DNA from: Tillus elongatus
Lineage: Eukaryota; Arthropoda; Insecta; Coleoptera; Cleridae
Direction: 5' to 3'
Length of the DNA: 64,000 nucleotides
Assembly (NCBI GenBank): GCA_964006375.1
Contig: OZ023267.1
Location: forward strand, 12,997,846 to 13,061,845
The notes below the pieces were generated by a model. The model made no database searches and was not told the DNA's origin. It worked only from the letters and a program-made list of their open reading frames with translations. Below are positions 45,179-56,625 of the stretch, piece by piece (position 1 is the first letter of the stretch; each line of letters opens with the position of its first letter). Both the position numbers and the translations under genes were made by a program.

Positions 45179-46018
45179 TAGAGGTGTGCGAACCCATGTT
45201 TTGTTCGAACCGAACTATGAACGAACCCAAGCAAATATGTTGCCTCGAACTTCGAACGTCTGAAATAGTATGTGTAAAGTTCACAGTCGAACTTCGAACT
45301 TCTCAGAAATTTAAAATCGAACATCGAACTACCCAAAATTCTTCAATGTTCATATATCATTTCCTTAAACACAAAATTTGGGAATATTGTACCATACAAT
45401 ATTTGATATGTGAAAGATTTCCATTCTTTTAACAAAAAGGAAGAGTTCGGCAAATTTGCAGGTTGAATGGGTGAAAATGCCTTCTGGTGCTGATCGTTTT
45501 GGCTCATGGTGAAATAAATCATGTTGAAACCAGTGTTTTCCAAAGTTAATCTGCAATTATCCTCATAAATTCTGAAAATTTACGTTACCGATCGCTTTCG
45601 AACACCGCCATCATAATGTTGTTACTGAAAAAGGTGTTGGGAGGCTAGGATATATAAGAAAAATAATTCTCTTATTGCTAAATGGCTCCGTCATGTCTCA
45701 ATGTGCCCACCAGCTGTCAAAAATATGCATGAGTGAAATCTCCTAAAATTATACTATCCACTCAATGAGACCGATAACGAGTTTAAAGCGCCGCTACCGA
45801 GTTAACGGGGCCGCAACTTTGCTATCTTTGGCAGCATTCAATACCTGTAAAGTTAAATTTGGAAGCATTTTTGAGCAACGAACTTCGAACTATTTTGGAG
45901 AATTACATATTTCGAACTTCGAACAACTTCAACATCGCTAGTGCGAACATATTTTCGAACCGAAGGTTCGGTTCGAGTTCGGGTTCGGTTCGAAACTTCG
46001 AAGCTTCGCACACCTCTA
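45179..46018. mobile_element. Non-autonomous hAT element (840 bp) with perfect 8-bp target duplication
   Basis: The ends are TAGAGGTGTGCGAAC and, in reverse complement, TAGAGGTGTGCGAAG. GTAATTCA is repeated at 45171-45178 and 46019-46026. Subterminal regions are packed with TTCGAAC/GTTCGAA words, probably transposase-binding sites. The centre has SINE-body-like text (45400-45560). It ends 50 bp before NAA15 exon 7. A decayed sister is at 54545-55135. Confidence 0.88.
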
Positions 46019-46067
46019 GTAATTCACTATTTCAACCTCTTTTTACCATAACATTTATTTGTTACAG

Positions 46068-46281
46068 CATTTTTCTGAAATAATTGAAGATCAGTTTGAT
46101 TTTCACACGTACTGCATGAGAAAAATGACACTCAGATCTTATGTGGGCTTGTTAAGACTGGAAGACGTTCTCAGAGGTCACCCCTTCTACTTCAAAGCAG
46201 CCAAATGTGCCATAGAAGTGTACCTTCACCTTTTTGATGAACCCTTGAAGAGTGAAAGTGCTGAAGAAGAACTCAATACAG
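46068..46281 (+). CDS. NAA15: NatA auxiliary subunit, exon 7 (last exon found in window)
   Basis: After TTTGTTACAG the exon encodes [40 protein letters not shown] and [20 protein letters not shown], matching the NAA15 segment [19 protein letters not shown]. It ends in phase 1 before GTAAGT at 46282. The seven exons total 1759 nt (about 586 codons), against roughly 860 residues in known NAA15 proteins. The lysine-rich linker and the C-terminal TPR block were not found up to 64000. Confidence 0.95.
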
Positions 46282-46399
46282 GTAAGTGCTTTATTCTTTT
46301 CTTTTTTTTTGTTAACCTGATGCATAAACTTTACATGCCTCTGGTTCATGAAGCGTACATTCGTACCTTATATTCAGTATTATCAGTGTTACTTTTTAT

Positions 46400-46965
46400 A
46401 TAGAATAGAATAACTTTATTAGCCACAAGATCACACAAAAAATGAAATTGGCCAGTCAAGATAAAAAATTATACATAAAGCACATGTAAATGTGAAACTA
46501 AAAATTAACAAAAATACATACACATCTAAAACACATAATATCTGCTTATCACTAAAACAGTGGATCACCTGGCCATCGAGAATCTCAACTGCGGCACTAC
46601 ATTAAAATATTCATCTGTTCTGTATAGACAAGCCTGTATTAAAAAATCTCTAATAATTGTTCGGAATTTATTAATAGGTTCATTTCTCAACCACCTTGGG
46701 AGTGCATTGAAAAAGTCGACATTAACCGTTTTAGTTTTATTTATCTGATGCCTCGGTTGGATTAAATTATCTTTATGTCTGGTGTTATAACTATGCACTT
46801 CAGCATGTTTGTCAAAACTCTTCCTGTTCTCTCTCACCACCAACAATTGTCTGTAAACCACCAGTGAGTATAGTGACATTATGCTAAGTTCCTGAAAGAT
46901 GGGTTTACAGTGAGCACAGCAACTGGCCCCGAGAATACATCTGACATCTGCTTTCTGCAACACAA
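46400..46965 (-). pseudogene. LINE family I, RT C-terminal end
   Basis: The minus strand reads LQKADVRCILGASCCAHCKP, IFQELSIMSLYSLVVYRQLL, HSYNTRHKDNLIQP and VDFFNALPRWLRNE, the tail of a Jockey-like LINE protein. The 3' UTR on the minus strand has CTAATAAAG at about 46420. It is cut at about 46965 by LINE C in the opposite orientation. Confidence 0.8.
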
Positions 46966-49165
46966 AGAGTCTAAGAAACCATGGATTACTAAAGGATTGA
47001 AAGTATCATCAAGAAACATGTGTTGCCTGCATACAATTAGAAAATATGCTGGTAACAATGCCTCCTTCATATTCTATTTTAATAATTATCGACGGATATA
47101 CAGAAGGGTTTTAAAGGTTGCAAAACAACAATATTATAGACAAAGGATACTGCGGTCTTCAAACAGGCAGAGAGAGTCATGGTCGATTGTTAATGATCTT
47201 TCGGGAAGGCATGGTTCACATAGGGTGACTCCTGAACTGGATCCTAATCATCTCAATGATTATTATTGTTCTATTGCTTCTGGGCTGATACAGTGGAGGG
47301 TCCCTTGGACGGATCCACTGGGCTTCATGGATGATGTTTTTATCCTTGACACCTTCTTTTTTACGCCGGTCGATTCTGCTGAGATTCATGGAGTGCTCCA
47401 TGACTTTAAGAACAAGGACTCTATCGGGTGGGATGGTATCTCTGTCAAACTGCTTCTTCACCTTCCTAACTGGGTTCTTGAAATCTTGGCAGATGCAATT
47501 AATAGTTCGATTGTAACGGGATCTTTTCCTTCGTCTCTGAAAATGGCTAGAGTAATTCTTGCATATAAAGGAGGTGAAACAGATTCTCCAAATAGTTTTC
47601 GTGCTCTGTCTCTACTTCCTGCCATCTCTAAAATAGTTGAGAAATTAATTAAAAATAGAATGCAGGTATTTATTTGTAAACACAAGATCCTAACACCTTC
47701 CCAGTTTGGATTTCAACCTAAAAAAGGTACAGATGATGCAATATTTTCTTTTCTTGAAAATCTGTACCTTTCACTGAATAACAATCAGGTGGCTGCGGCA
47801 GTGTTCTGTGATCTCACTAAAGCATTTGATTGTGTTGACCATGGGATACTGTTACGCAAGCTTCCTACTTATGGCTTTAGGGGGACTTTGCTTGAATGGT
47901 TGAGGTCCTATTTATCTGATCGTCAGCAGAGTGTTCAACTTGGTCATGTTAGCTCTGGGTACCAACATATTCACCATGGTGTTCCGCAGGAGTCTGTTCT
48001 TCGCCCACTGCTGTTTTTACTCTATATTAATGACCTGTCTATGTTGAAAATTAAGGGTCATATGACTATCTATGCTGATGATATAACCATCTTGTGGAGT
48101 AGTGATAGTGTTGGAGCACTGGAGTGCACTGTGGCAGAGGATATGAAGATGATAGAAAACTGGTTTATTTCAAATATGTTAACTTTGAATGTCTCTAAGA
48201 CTAATATCATGCATTTTAAATGTAGTCTGCCTGCTGTGACTCTAGCAGCTGAGGAACTTGGAAACGAGAGCTGTGTTAGGTTTTTGGGACTATACATTGA
48301 TCAATCGTTAAAATTTGAATCACATATAAATCATCTATGTAAGAAGCTTTCATCAGGTTGTCACGCACTAAGAGTTGTTTCAAAAAGCTTGGACAAGAGT
48401 ACATCTAGAAGTGTTTACTTCTCACTTGTGGAGTCCCATCTAAGACATGGCATTTGTTACTGGGGCTCTTGTGCAGGTTATCTTTTCAATTCTGTATTTA
48501 TTCTGCAGAAAAGAGCCAATAGATATTTGTGTGGGGTTAGTGTCCGTGACTCTTGTAGACCTTTATTTGTTTCTGAGCGGATATTGACCCTACCGTCTCT
48601 GTTTGTTTTGGAGACTGCATGCCTTATGCATGAAAAATATAAAGATGAAATCAGGTCAGTGTCTTCTCGTGATACAAGACAAAAGAACTGCATTCCTCTT
48701 CCTATACCGTCCACATCATTATTAAAAAGGTCATTGATATATAATAGTAAAAAGATATTTAACCAGATACCACTAAACTTGAGGAGGATTGGTGACATTG
48801 AAATTTTTAGGAAAGAGCTTAAGGAATTTTTAATTGAAAAATGTTATTATTCAATAGATGAATTTTGTAATGAGGCACTACTGTGACAGATTCGATTGGT
48901 TGTTTTCATTTGAGCTGCTTTCTATATATTGTGTGTTTTTATTATATTGTTAGTCAGCTGTGTATTTATGTTTATATTGTTTTTTATATTGTTATTTATA
49001 TATAGTTATACTAGTTACATATGCACTTATATTACTATTTGTTGTGAACTTATATTTTTGTGTTTTTATCTTTTGACAACTTTTACTTTTATATGTTAAC
49101 ACTTTGCTTGTCAATAAGATTTTTATCTTTGGACAATAAAGCACCTATCTATCTATCTATCTATA
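46966..49165 (+). mobile_element. LINE family C with a 640-aa open RT frame
   Basis: The open frame 46966-48886 lacks internal stops. It has a pre-RT region (KPWITKGLKVSSRN, RESWSIVNDLSG), then DSIGWDGISVKLLLHLP, SFRALSLLPAISKIVEKLI, FGFQPKKGTDDAIF, AVFCDLTKAFDCVDH, HGVPQESVLRPLLFLLYIND and MTIYADDITILW (YADD), then a full C-terminal domain. GVPQG has become GVPQE and LGP has become LRP, so activity is doubtful. The endonuclease is missing (5' truncation). The tail is CTATCTATCTATC at about 49140-49165. Confidence 0.88.
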
Positions 49166-49500
49166 TATCGAAGTGCACACTCGCTGCATTTCCCCATGCA
49201 AGCAAACAGTAATTCAGACGTGAGTAAAACAACCCATAATAGGTGATCAAAGCTGCCTCAGGTCCAGCCATTGCAAAAAATTTACGCACTGCATACACTG
49301 ATCAGGCTAGTCTACCAGCCAACGAGTCTATTTGGCTCCTCCATACAAGAGTTAAGAATTTTAGACATTGGCACAAAAGTACTGTTTTGCACCTGGATGC
49401 TGGCTACAACACTAAAGAAAATATTCTTTACTTAAAGTTCCTGAAAACAAATTAAAAAAGCGGAGCGATGTGACACCCAGTGCGAACAGGCATTTAAAAG
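49166..49500. other. Unassigned segment
   Basis: A 70-aa frame (49243-49455) includes SIWLLHTRVKNFRHWHKSTV, but I cannot connect it to any family. No splice or start context is seen. Confidence 0.35.
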
Positions 49501-50720
49501 TTCCAGATACTTTATGTGAAAAAACATTTTTCAAAAGATGTAATATGTGAAGTTTGCTCGGTGGTGTGGTGACAATCTTCTGACTCTGAATGTTGATAAG
49601 TGTTTCTGCATTACATTCACTAGAGCTCAGTTTCCCATTGACTTTGTGTACTTCATGGGCTCTAGTGCTTTACAGAGGAAGGAAATGATTAAAGACTTGG
49701 GCATTGTATTGGATAGGGAATTATCTTTTAAGGATCACATAGAATACATAGTATCTAAGGCATATAAAATGTTAGGATTTATTCATAGATCAACTCTGGA
49801 TTTTTCATGCAATGGCTTGAGAAAGCTGTATTGTGGTCTGGTTCGCTCTTTGTTGGAATGCTCTTCTGTAGTCTGGAGTCCGAATTACAATATTTATATC
49901 AATCTGATTGAGGCCATACAAAATAGATTCTTAAGAATTTGTGCTTACAGAATGGGCTTGCAGAGAAATGATCTTAACTTTTCTTATTTGCGGAATCGGC
50001 TGCACTTGCAGTCACTCAGTGGTAGAATGATTGTCAGTGATGTTTGTTTTCTGCATAAATTATTAGTGAATAAAATTGATAGTCCTTTGCTCGAGTTAGT
50101 CTCTCTAAGGATTCGGGACTGCACGAGAGCAAGGGAGGTTTTTGTGGTTGCCTTCCATCGAACCAATTATGACTTTTTCAGTCCGATGTTGAGAGTGGCG
50201 AGAACTGCAAATGAGTTCTTGGATATGTTTGATGATTCTGACTGTTCAATTAGAGGCATTTTGAGAGGTGTTATTGATTGAATTGTCATACATATGATGT
50301 ATAGGTTATGTTTTGCTTTTTTGTTATGTTCTCATATTGAGATAGGTTATTTAAGACTAATGTAGTTTTAGATGTTCTTATTATTATTGTAAATGGTTGA
50401 TCCGTTGAATAAATAAATAAATAAATTACAGAAACTTATTCTGTAAGTCTTGTAATGGGTGTCCCATTGTAACCGCCCATTTTGAAATTTGAAAAGAATG
50501 CATGTTTTTATTGTCATAAAGAGTGTAGGTATGAAACACAATATACTTTATGTGAAAAAAGAAGATGTAATATGTGAAGTTATTACAGAAACTTATAGTC
50601 TTGTAATGGATGTGCCATTGTGACTGCCTATTTTAAAATTTGAAAAGAACGGGGATGTTTTTATTGTAATAAAGAGTGTAGGTATGGTACACAATATCCA
50701 TAAATAGCCGTCTCATGGCT
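49500..50720. repeat. Tandem repeat (about 157-bp unit) interrupted by LINE B3
   Basis: ACTTTATGTGAAAAAA and GATGTAATATGTGAAG occur at about 49510-49545 and again at 50547-50580. TTACAGAAACTTAT at 50426 and 50583, TTGAAATTTGAAAAGAA and TAAAGAGTGTAGGTATG also recur at about 157 bp. LINE B3 sits between GTGAAG and TTACAG of one unit. Confidence 0.65.
49545..50425 (+). pseudogene. LINE family B copy 3, 5'-truncated
   Basis: A 244-aa open frame starts at RWCGDNLLTLNVDKCFCITF and covers the RT thumb and C-terminal region: LGIVLDRELSFKDHIEY, STLDFSCNGLRKLYCGL, LLECSSVVWSPNYN. It ends at 50281, with the tail (AATA)n at 50410-50425. It begins after the FADD motif, so it cannot encode an active RT. 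It is the least-decayed B copy in this stretch. Confidence 0.88.
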
Positions 50721-50772
50721 GATTGCATTCGTTGGTTATTTTGACTAAATCCTTAAAGCTCCTGAAAACAAT

Positions 50773-50944
50773 GCAAGGCTAGATGCATTCTCGCAACAAT
50801 TAGAACCGTAGACCAGTTTCGCTCTCATTAGAGCTCTTCAGTACGGCATACTAATTGCAGCAAAAATACATCTATAAAGTAATACAGCTATAGTAGCCAG
50901 CCTTTCAACACTAATTAGGTGGCGGACGTGCTGCCACCTAGTTG
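50773..50944. repeat. Second-family foldback unit (single arm) with hammerhead-like core
   Basis: CTAGATGCATTCTCGCAACA, then GAACCGTAGACCAGTTTCGC and CTCATTAGAGCTCTTCAG match 19845-19904 almost exactly. The core on the minus strand lies at 50803-50841. It ends in GTGGCGGACGTGCTGCCACC, matching the arm of 19838-20367, and is joined to LINE A5. Confidence 0.75.
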
Positions 50945-51502
50945 CTTCCGGCCTATGGCCAACCACCAAAAGTCTCTACCTGGACAGCAAGTTTCCTCTC
51001 CAACCGGAGCATTTCTGTTGTCGTGAATGGCCATTCCTCTAAACTGTATTCAATTAATGCAGGAGTCCCTCAAGGTTCAGCTTTAGCCCCTACTTTGTTT
51101 CTTCTCTACATCAATGACCTCTCTAGCACATCCAACCCAGTTCACAGTTATGTGTATGATAGCCCCCTCCACTCAAATATACAATACATCTATAAAGTAA
51201 TACAGCTATAGTAGCCAGCCTTTCAACACTAATTACGTGGCGGATGTGCTGCCACCTAGTTGCTTCCGGCCTATGGCCAACCACCAAAAGTCTCTACCTG
51301 GACAGCAAGTTTCCTCTCCAACCGGAGCATTTCTGTTGTCATGGATGGCCATTCCTCTAAACTGTATTCAATTAATGCAGGAGTCCCTCAAGGTTCAGCT
51401 TTAGCCCCTACTTTGTTTCTTCTCCACATCAATGACCTCCTCTCTAGCACATCCAACCCAGTTCACAGTTATGTGGATGATAGCCCCCTCCACTCAAATA
51501 TA
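50867..51502 (+). repeat. 318-bp direct tandem duplication
   Basis: TCTATAAAGTAATACAGC at 50871 and 51189, and CTTCCGGCCTATGGCCAACC at 50945 and 51263, keep the same 318-bp offset. Each unit joins the end of a second-family foldback unit to a piece of LINE A. The units differ by a few substitutions. Confidence 0.9.
50945..51184 (+). pseudogene. LINE family A copy 5 (part of tandem duplication)
   Basis: It encodes LPAYGQPPKVSTWTASFLSN, then GVPQGSALAPTLFLLYINDL and HSYVYDSPLHSN, where the YADD motif is changed to YVYD. It ends where the second duplication unit starts. Confidence 0.85.
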
Positions 51503-52365
51503 CAATATTCTAAGCCTGTCTTTTTAGCCCAATTCGATGAGGATCGCAGACTTATGGAGGGTTCTATCTCCGTGGATCTCCAAAAAATATTAGACTGGGG
51601 AAGTAGAAATCTTGTACAATTCAACCCCACCAAATTACAGTCTTGCTTTCTATCTCATAAGAGATACACCAGCCCTAGACCCATCACAATGAACGACCAA
51701 GTTATTCAAAGTAATGAGTCCTTTTCACTTGTTGGCATTTCTGTGGAACGAAATCTCAATTGACACCAAGATGTCACATCAATTGCAGAAGCGGCTGCTA
51801 AGAAATTAAGTTTCCTCTTCCGGGGTCGCAAATACTTTTCACCAGCTAATCTCTATACCTTATATACTTAACAAATAAGGCCAAACCTCGAATACTGCTC
51901 CCACGTCTGGGGTGCCGCTGCCGCTTCTACACTAGCTATCCTGGACTCCATTCAGAAGAGAGCTATACTTCTCATCGGTGACCTTACCCTCTCCCAAAGG
52001 CCACCATACCTTGCCCACCGACCTGCCGTTGGTGACCTCTCTCTCTTATAGATATCTGCACGGGCACTGCTCAGAGGAGCTTTCTTCCATAGTCCCCCTA
52101 CCTGCTGCCCCCAACAGATCTACCAGGGGAACAGAGCAAATGCACCCTTTTACTGTCCAGGTCACCAGAGATAGAACATCTTGTTATGCCCGCTCTTTTG
52201 TCCCGAGGACTTCCAAGTTGTGGAATTCCTTGCCGGCACATGTTTTTCCTTCTCCTCCAAACCTTCAAGTCCAGAATTTACAAGTTGCCTCTTTCCTCCT
52301 TGTCGACACCCACGGTACGATAGTATTTAGGCTGTAAGCCCTCGTGGTGTGTTATTGAAAAAAAA
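51263..52365 (+). pseudogene. LINE family A copy 6, 5'-truncated with full 3' end
   Basis: It is the same as copy 5 but continues through the thumb (DEDRRLMEGSISVDLQKIL, YTSPRPITMNDQ) to the C-terminal domain and the 3' UTR TGTTATTGAAAAAAAAA. YADD is YVDD. There are stops at 51763 and 51868 and a frameshift near 52050. It ends at 52365. Confidence 0.88.
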
Positions 52366-53020
52366 AATCTTTGGATTTTCTGTATAATAGCAACTTTATT
52401 ATACTTGGGGATTTTAATATTCCTGAATTTATTACTCATTCTGAATCTTGTACTGTGGTTAACTGCAGGTGTTGTGTCTTGTTGAATACTGTGTGTTTCT
52501 ATAATGCCCAGCAGTTTAATTTGGTGTTAAATCATCAGGGACAACTACTTGATCTGGTTCTGTCTACTGTTTCAATGATTTTTTTTTAATGTTATTTTGA
52601 TAACCCTCAGTGCAAGGTAACGAGCTTTTTCAGGATGAAAAATGCCACCTTTTTTGTTTATACATACTCGGATGTGATTATTGAACGTTGCAGCGACACA
52701 GTAATATATTTGGGCATCATATTCGATTCACAGCTTTTTAGTTTTCATGGTTTACAAATAGTTTTATGAGCTCTAGGCATGCTCGGCTTTTTGATAAGAA
52801 ACTTCAGTACTTTACATATTTGTAAGCTCTGGAATCACTTCTTTGTTTACATTAGGTGGAGCCCATATTATAACCGTTATGTATCCAGCCTGGAGGCAGT
52901 TCAACACAAGTTTTTCAAGTGCCTCTATTTTAAAGTTAATAGTTCATATCTGCCTAGAGGAATCGATCAGCTGATCTTGCAACTATATTTTGACAAGACT
53001 TCATTACTTTTTTTTTTCCC
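52366..53020 (+). pseudogene. LINE family J: endonuclease start fused to RT end by internal deletion
   Basis: NSNFIILGDFNIPEFITHS and QGQLLDLVLST are endonuclease blocks. They are followed within 120 bp by VIYLGIIFDSQLFSFHG, RWSPYYNRYVSSLEAVQHKF and FKVNSSYLPRGID, from the RT C-terminal part. The whole RT palm is deleted. It is closest in style to families B and D. Confidence 0.7.
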
Positions 53021-53021
53021 T

Positions 53022-53945
53022 TAGGGCTCGTCCGCATCTTTGTCGCCCCGATAGCACTGCAGCCTTTGGCTTATTGTGCATGCGCTTTGTCTTTTCTACT
53101 CCACCCATTCTAAAATCACTGTGCCTTGAACTAGTCTGCACAGCAATTGGTACGGTGAAGTTTTATATTGCTCTGTCTCCAGTCTAGGCTGTCCGTAGAT
53201 CAGTTGTCTTTTGGCGTCCAGAGTTTTACACTCGCACAAAATGTGCTGGGTTGATTCCTCCCCCTCGCCGCAGAGTCTGCATGCCAGGTCCTCCTCGAAC
53301 CACACTATTTTATGCAGGTGTTTCTTGACAGCCATGTGTCCCGTCAAGAGTCCTGTTATGTTCCTGAGCTATCCTCTACTAAGATTTAGCAGCTCCACAG
53401 CACTCTTTGGACTGGGTTGCCCAATTAGTGACTACCCGTGTTTGAGCTCTGGACGATCTGCCCAGTATGCCTTATGCTGTTCCCTGGCCTAGGACTTGAT
53501 GGTTCCCCTGGCCGAGCCTTTCGATACGTCCAGGACCAGTTCTGGTCCCATAAATGGTTCTGCTGATCCTCTCTTCGCGAGACTGTCAGCTTCTTTACTG
53601 CCTTTGACCCCCGACACTTACATGGCGGCTGTTGGGGTTGACGTAGTGGCCCCTCTGATGTCTAGGCAAGCCATCCTTTGGATCTTGCCTAGTTTTTGTT
53701 TGGCACTGGATTGTGTCACCTTAGGCCACCAGACCAGTGCCGCGTATGTTAACGATGTTCTGACCACCCTTGTACAGTCAGTGGGCAATACTACGTCTTA
53801 GTACCCACGTTTTTCCATATAGCTGTCTAGTGACGGCTAAGGTCATGACTGCCTTGCACAGTATTTTTGCAACGTGACCATTCCAGGTTAAGTTGGAGTC
53901 CAGTACGGCCCCAAGATATTTTACCTCCCTGGCCATACGTCATTA
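53022..53945 (-). pseudogene. LINE family G copy 2
   Basis: The minus strand has MTGHMAVKKHLHKIVWFEED, CRLCGEGEESTQHILCECK and the same C terminus as copy G1 (GTVILEWVE). Upstream it carries decayed RNase H and the RT C-terminal region (MACLxIRGATTSTPTAA). The 3' UTR matches that of G1. There are several stops. Confidence 0.8.
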
Positions 53946-54001
53946 CTTGGCCGCAGAGTAATTATGTCACTGAAGTTTTTATATAGTCTGCTACATAATA
54001 A

Positions 54002-54541
54002 AAAACGTCTGGATGCAGCAAGTGCATTATGTAAGTGAATTTTTATAAAAATGTTTTTAACACAAATATGTCTCTCTAATGCAAGCAGGCATGAATCTGG
54101 TCACAGGTATAGCGTATGTAGTAGAAACAATGTACCATATTTTATCAAAATAACTTATTGTTTGAAAATGTACAAAAATTTTCCGAAAATAAACTTAAAA
54201 GGTTCAGAGAAAACTTGTTTCCTAGCCGACAAACCTTAGGTTAATAAATTGAGTTATTGAAATTTGAAAGCATTTAGAAAAATTCGCTACCAAAACGCAC
54301 TTACTGCGTCTCGATTTTTTCTTATAAACATGCATCATATTTCGATTAAAAAATCCAAAAAATTCGAAAATGTAATAAGTTATTTTGATAAAATATGGTA
54401 CATTCTTCTACTATATAGTAGGTATAACCTATATAGGTTATACGGTGCCCAAAGTGATGCCAGCTTGCATTATACAGACATTTGCTATTAAAACATTTGT
54501 ATGAAAATTCACTTCCATAAAGCAGTTGCTGCGTCCAGGCT
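54002..54541. mobile_element. Repeat R complete copy: 540-bp element with long terminal inverted repeats
   Basis: AAAACGTCTGGATGCAGCAA at the left and its near complement GTTGCTGCGTCCAGGCTTTT at the right are inverted, with homology extending about 60 bp (GTGAATTTTTATAAAAATG against CATTTGTATGAAAATTCAC). The interior holds the AAATTCGCTAC and CATCATATTTCG blocks common to other copies and a TTTTATCAAAATAACTTATT internal inverted repeat. It has no coding capacity. Confidence 0.7.
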
Positions 54542-54544
54542 TTT

Positions 54545-55135
54545 TTGTCTTTAAACTTACAGACCTAAGTTTTGGTACTTGGTTCACTCTTTAAAATAGA
54601 AACGTGCATACCAAATTTGGTTGCCCTTAAAACTTTAACTGTCTTCTGATTGTGAATATTTAATTTTGGCTTGGCTCATTGTGAAAGAAAGCATGTTTAA
54701 CCTAGTGTTTTCAGAAGGCGGCGTACAATTATCGTCATAAATTCTCAAAATTTACATTAACGATCGATTTCGGACACCGCTATCATAATGTTATAACCAA
54801 AAAAGGCGTTGGTATGCTAGGATGTATGTAAAAAAATGTAATTGTTAAGTGGCTGTCAGATATCAATGTGTCCCACCAACTGTCAAAAATAAGCATTAGT
54901 GGAATCTCTTGAAATTACTCCACTGACTCAATTAAGGCAACGAACTTCGAAGTATTTTGGAGAATTACATATTTCGAACTTCGAAGTATTTTGGAGAATT
55001 ACATATTTCCAACTTTGAACTATTTTGGAGAATTACATATTTCGAACTTTTAACTACTTTAACATCGCCTAACGTGTACACTTTTTGGAACCGAGGGTTC
55101 GGTACGAAATTTCGAAGCTTCGCACAGACCTGTAA
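54545..55135. mobile_element. Decayed sister of the non-autonomous hAT element
   Basis: The order of segments follows 45400-46018: GGCTTGGCTCATTGTGAAA, TTTCGGACACCGCTATCATAA, GGAGAATTACATATTTCGAAC (repeated three times here) and AAGCTTCGCACAGACCT at the right end. The left end is lost. Confidence 0.65.
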
Positions 55136-55370
55136 AGTACACTTCCCTTAGTCGTGGAAAATTTTAATTGTGAGTCAAGGAAGTCTGGGAAATTAAAATC
55201 ACTTTTAAGGTGGGAACTCTGCTAAAGTATCGAGTAGTACTTTTCATTTGAGACAACTTTACCTTATCTGATTGCTTTCATTTTGCGTTTTAAACAATTA
55301 TCTATAAATATGTTTTATTTGATGTACCCTAAACTAACCTGTTTGTTTTGCTTTGCATTTAATATAAATA

Positions 55371-56625
55371 CGAGCGTGGGTCAATAAGTCCTAGACATTT
55401 TGAATTAAACAGGTTTTTTTGACAAAAAATCATTTTATTTCTCAACATAGTCTCCTTTGAGCTCTATACACTTCGTCCAACGTTTCTCCAATTTTTTTAT
55501 CCCTTCCAAAAATTAATATTTGTCGAGGTCCTCAAAATAGGTATTTGTTTGTGAGATGATTTCATCATTTGGGTCAAATCTCTTTCCGCCGAGCCATTTC
55601 TTTAAGTTTAGAAACAAGAAATAGTCACTCGGGGCTAAATCTGGAGAATAGGGCGGATGAGGGACCAATTCGTAGCCCAATTTATGTAATTTCGCCATGG
55701 AGACTACACATGTGTGCACTCTTGCATTGTCTTGCTGGAAAATAACTTTTTGTTTTAGCCAAATGCAGTCGTTTTTTCTTCAAATAGTCATTGAATCGGT
55801 GCAATAAGTTGGTATAATATTCGCCATTGATTGTTATTCCCTCTTGAAGGTAATCAATGTGGATTATACCGCGTGCATCCCAAAAAAACGGTCTCCATGA
55901 CATTATTGACTGACAAACCTACGTTGGCCTTCTTCGGCGCCGATTCGCACGGAGAAACCCACTGTTTTGACTGCTGCTTGGTCTCTGGTGTGTTATGGTG
56001 AATCAATGTTTAGTCCACGGTTACGAAACGGCGCAAAAACTCTTCCCTATTGCGGTTGAACAACGCCAAACACTCCTTCGAAATTGTCACATGACATCTT
56101 GCGGATAGCTTCCTCATACACAAATGATCATGCAAAATCGAAACCACTGAGCCATGTGATATGCCTATGGCTTCCACAATCTCCCGCACTTTCAATCTCC
56201 GATCGGCCAACACCATATCGTGAATTTTTTCAATTGTTTCGGGTGTAGCGACCTCAACTGCGTGTCTAGAACGTTCGGCATCATTTGTGCTTGTACGGCC
56301 GCAACGAAATTCAGTAAGTCACCTTTTTCCATGGAAATTGATGGTGCAGAGTTCCCATAGTATTTATCACGCTTAGCCTTGGTTTGAGCGATGGTTTTTT
56401 CCGCAAAAAATAATGTTTGATGAGCACACGAAATTCACTGTTTTCCATTTTCGTTATAACTCAAGAGGTCTGCTTTCAATGGCCAACTAACACAAACTAA
56501 ATGACGCAGCTTGTTCAAAATTTGAGAAGAGTCAACTGACATATGCTTGTTGACAGGAGCAGTGTTGCCCTTCCTGTGAAGAGGTGGGAAATTCAAAAAG
56601 TCACGGACTTACTGACTCACCCTCG
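55371..56625 (-). mobile_element. mariner element 2 (1.26 kb, both ends present)
   Basis: The ends are CGAGCGTGGGTCAATAAGTC and the complement of GACTTACTGACTCACCCTCG, with TA on both sides (55369 and 56626). The transposase on the minus strand is broken: frames 56216-56010, 55903-55682 and 55719-55513 hold VLADRRLKVREIVEAIGISH, FFWDARGIIHIDYLQEG and HTCVVSMAKLHKLGYELVPH with SPDLAPSDYFLF. The catalytic block around VDETW is frameshifted near 56010. Confidence 0.88.

Noticed and set aside
49243..49455. 70-aa ORF
   Set aside because: No homologue recognised and no gene context; left as unassigned.
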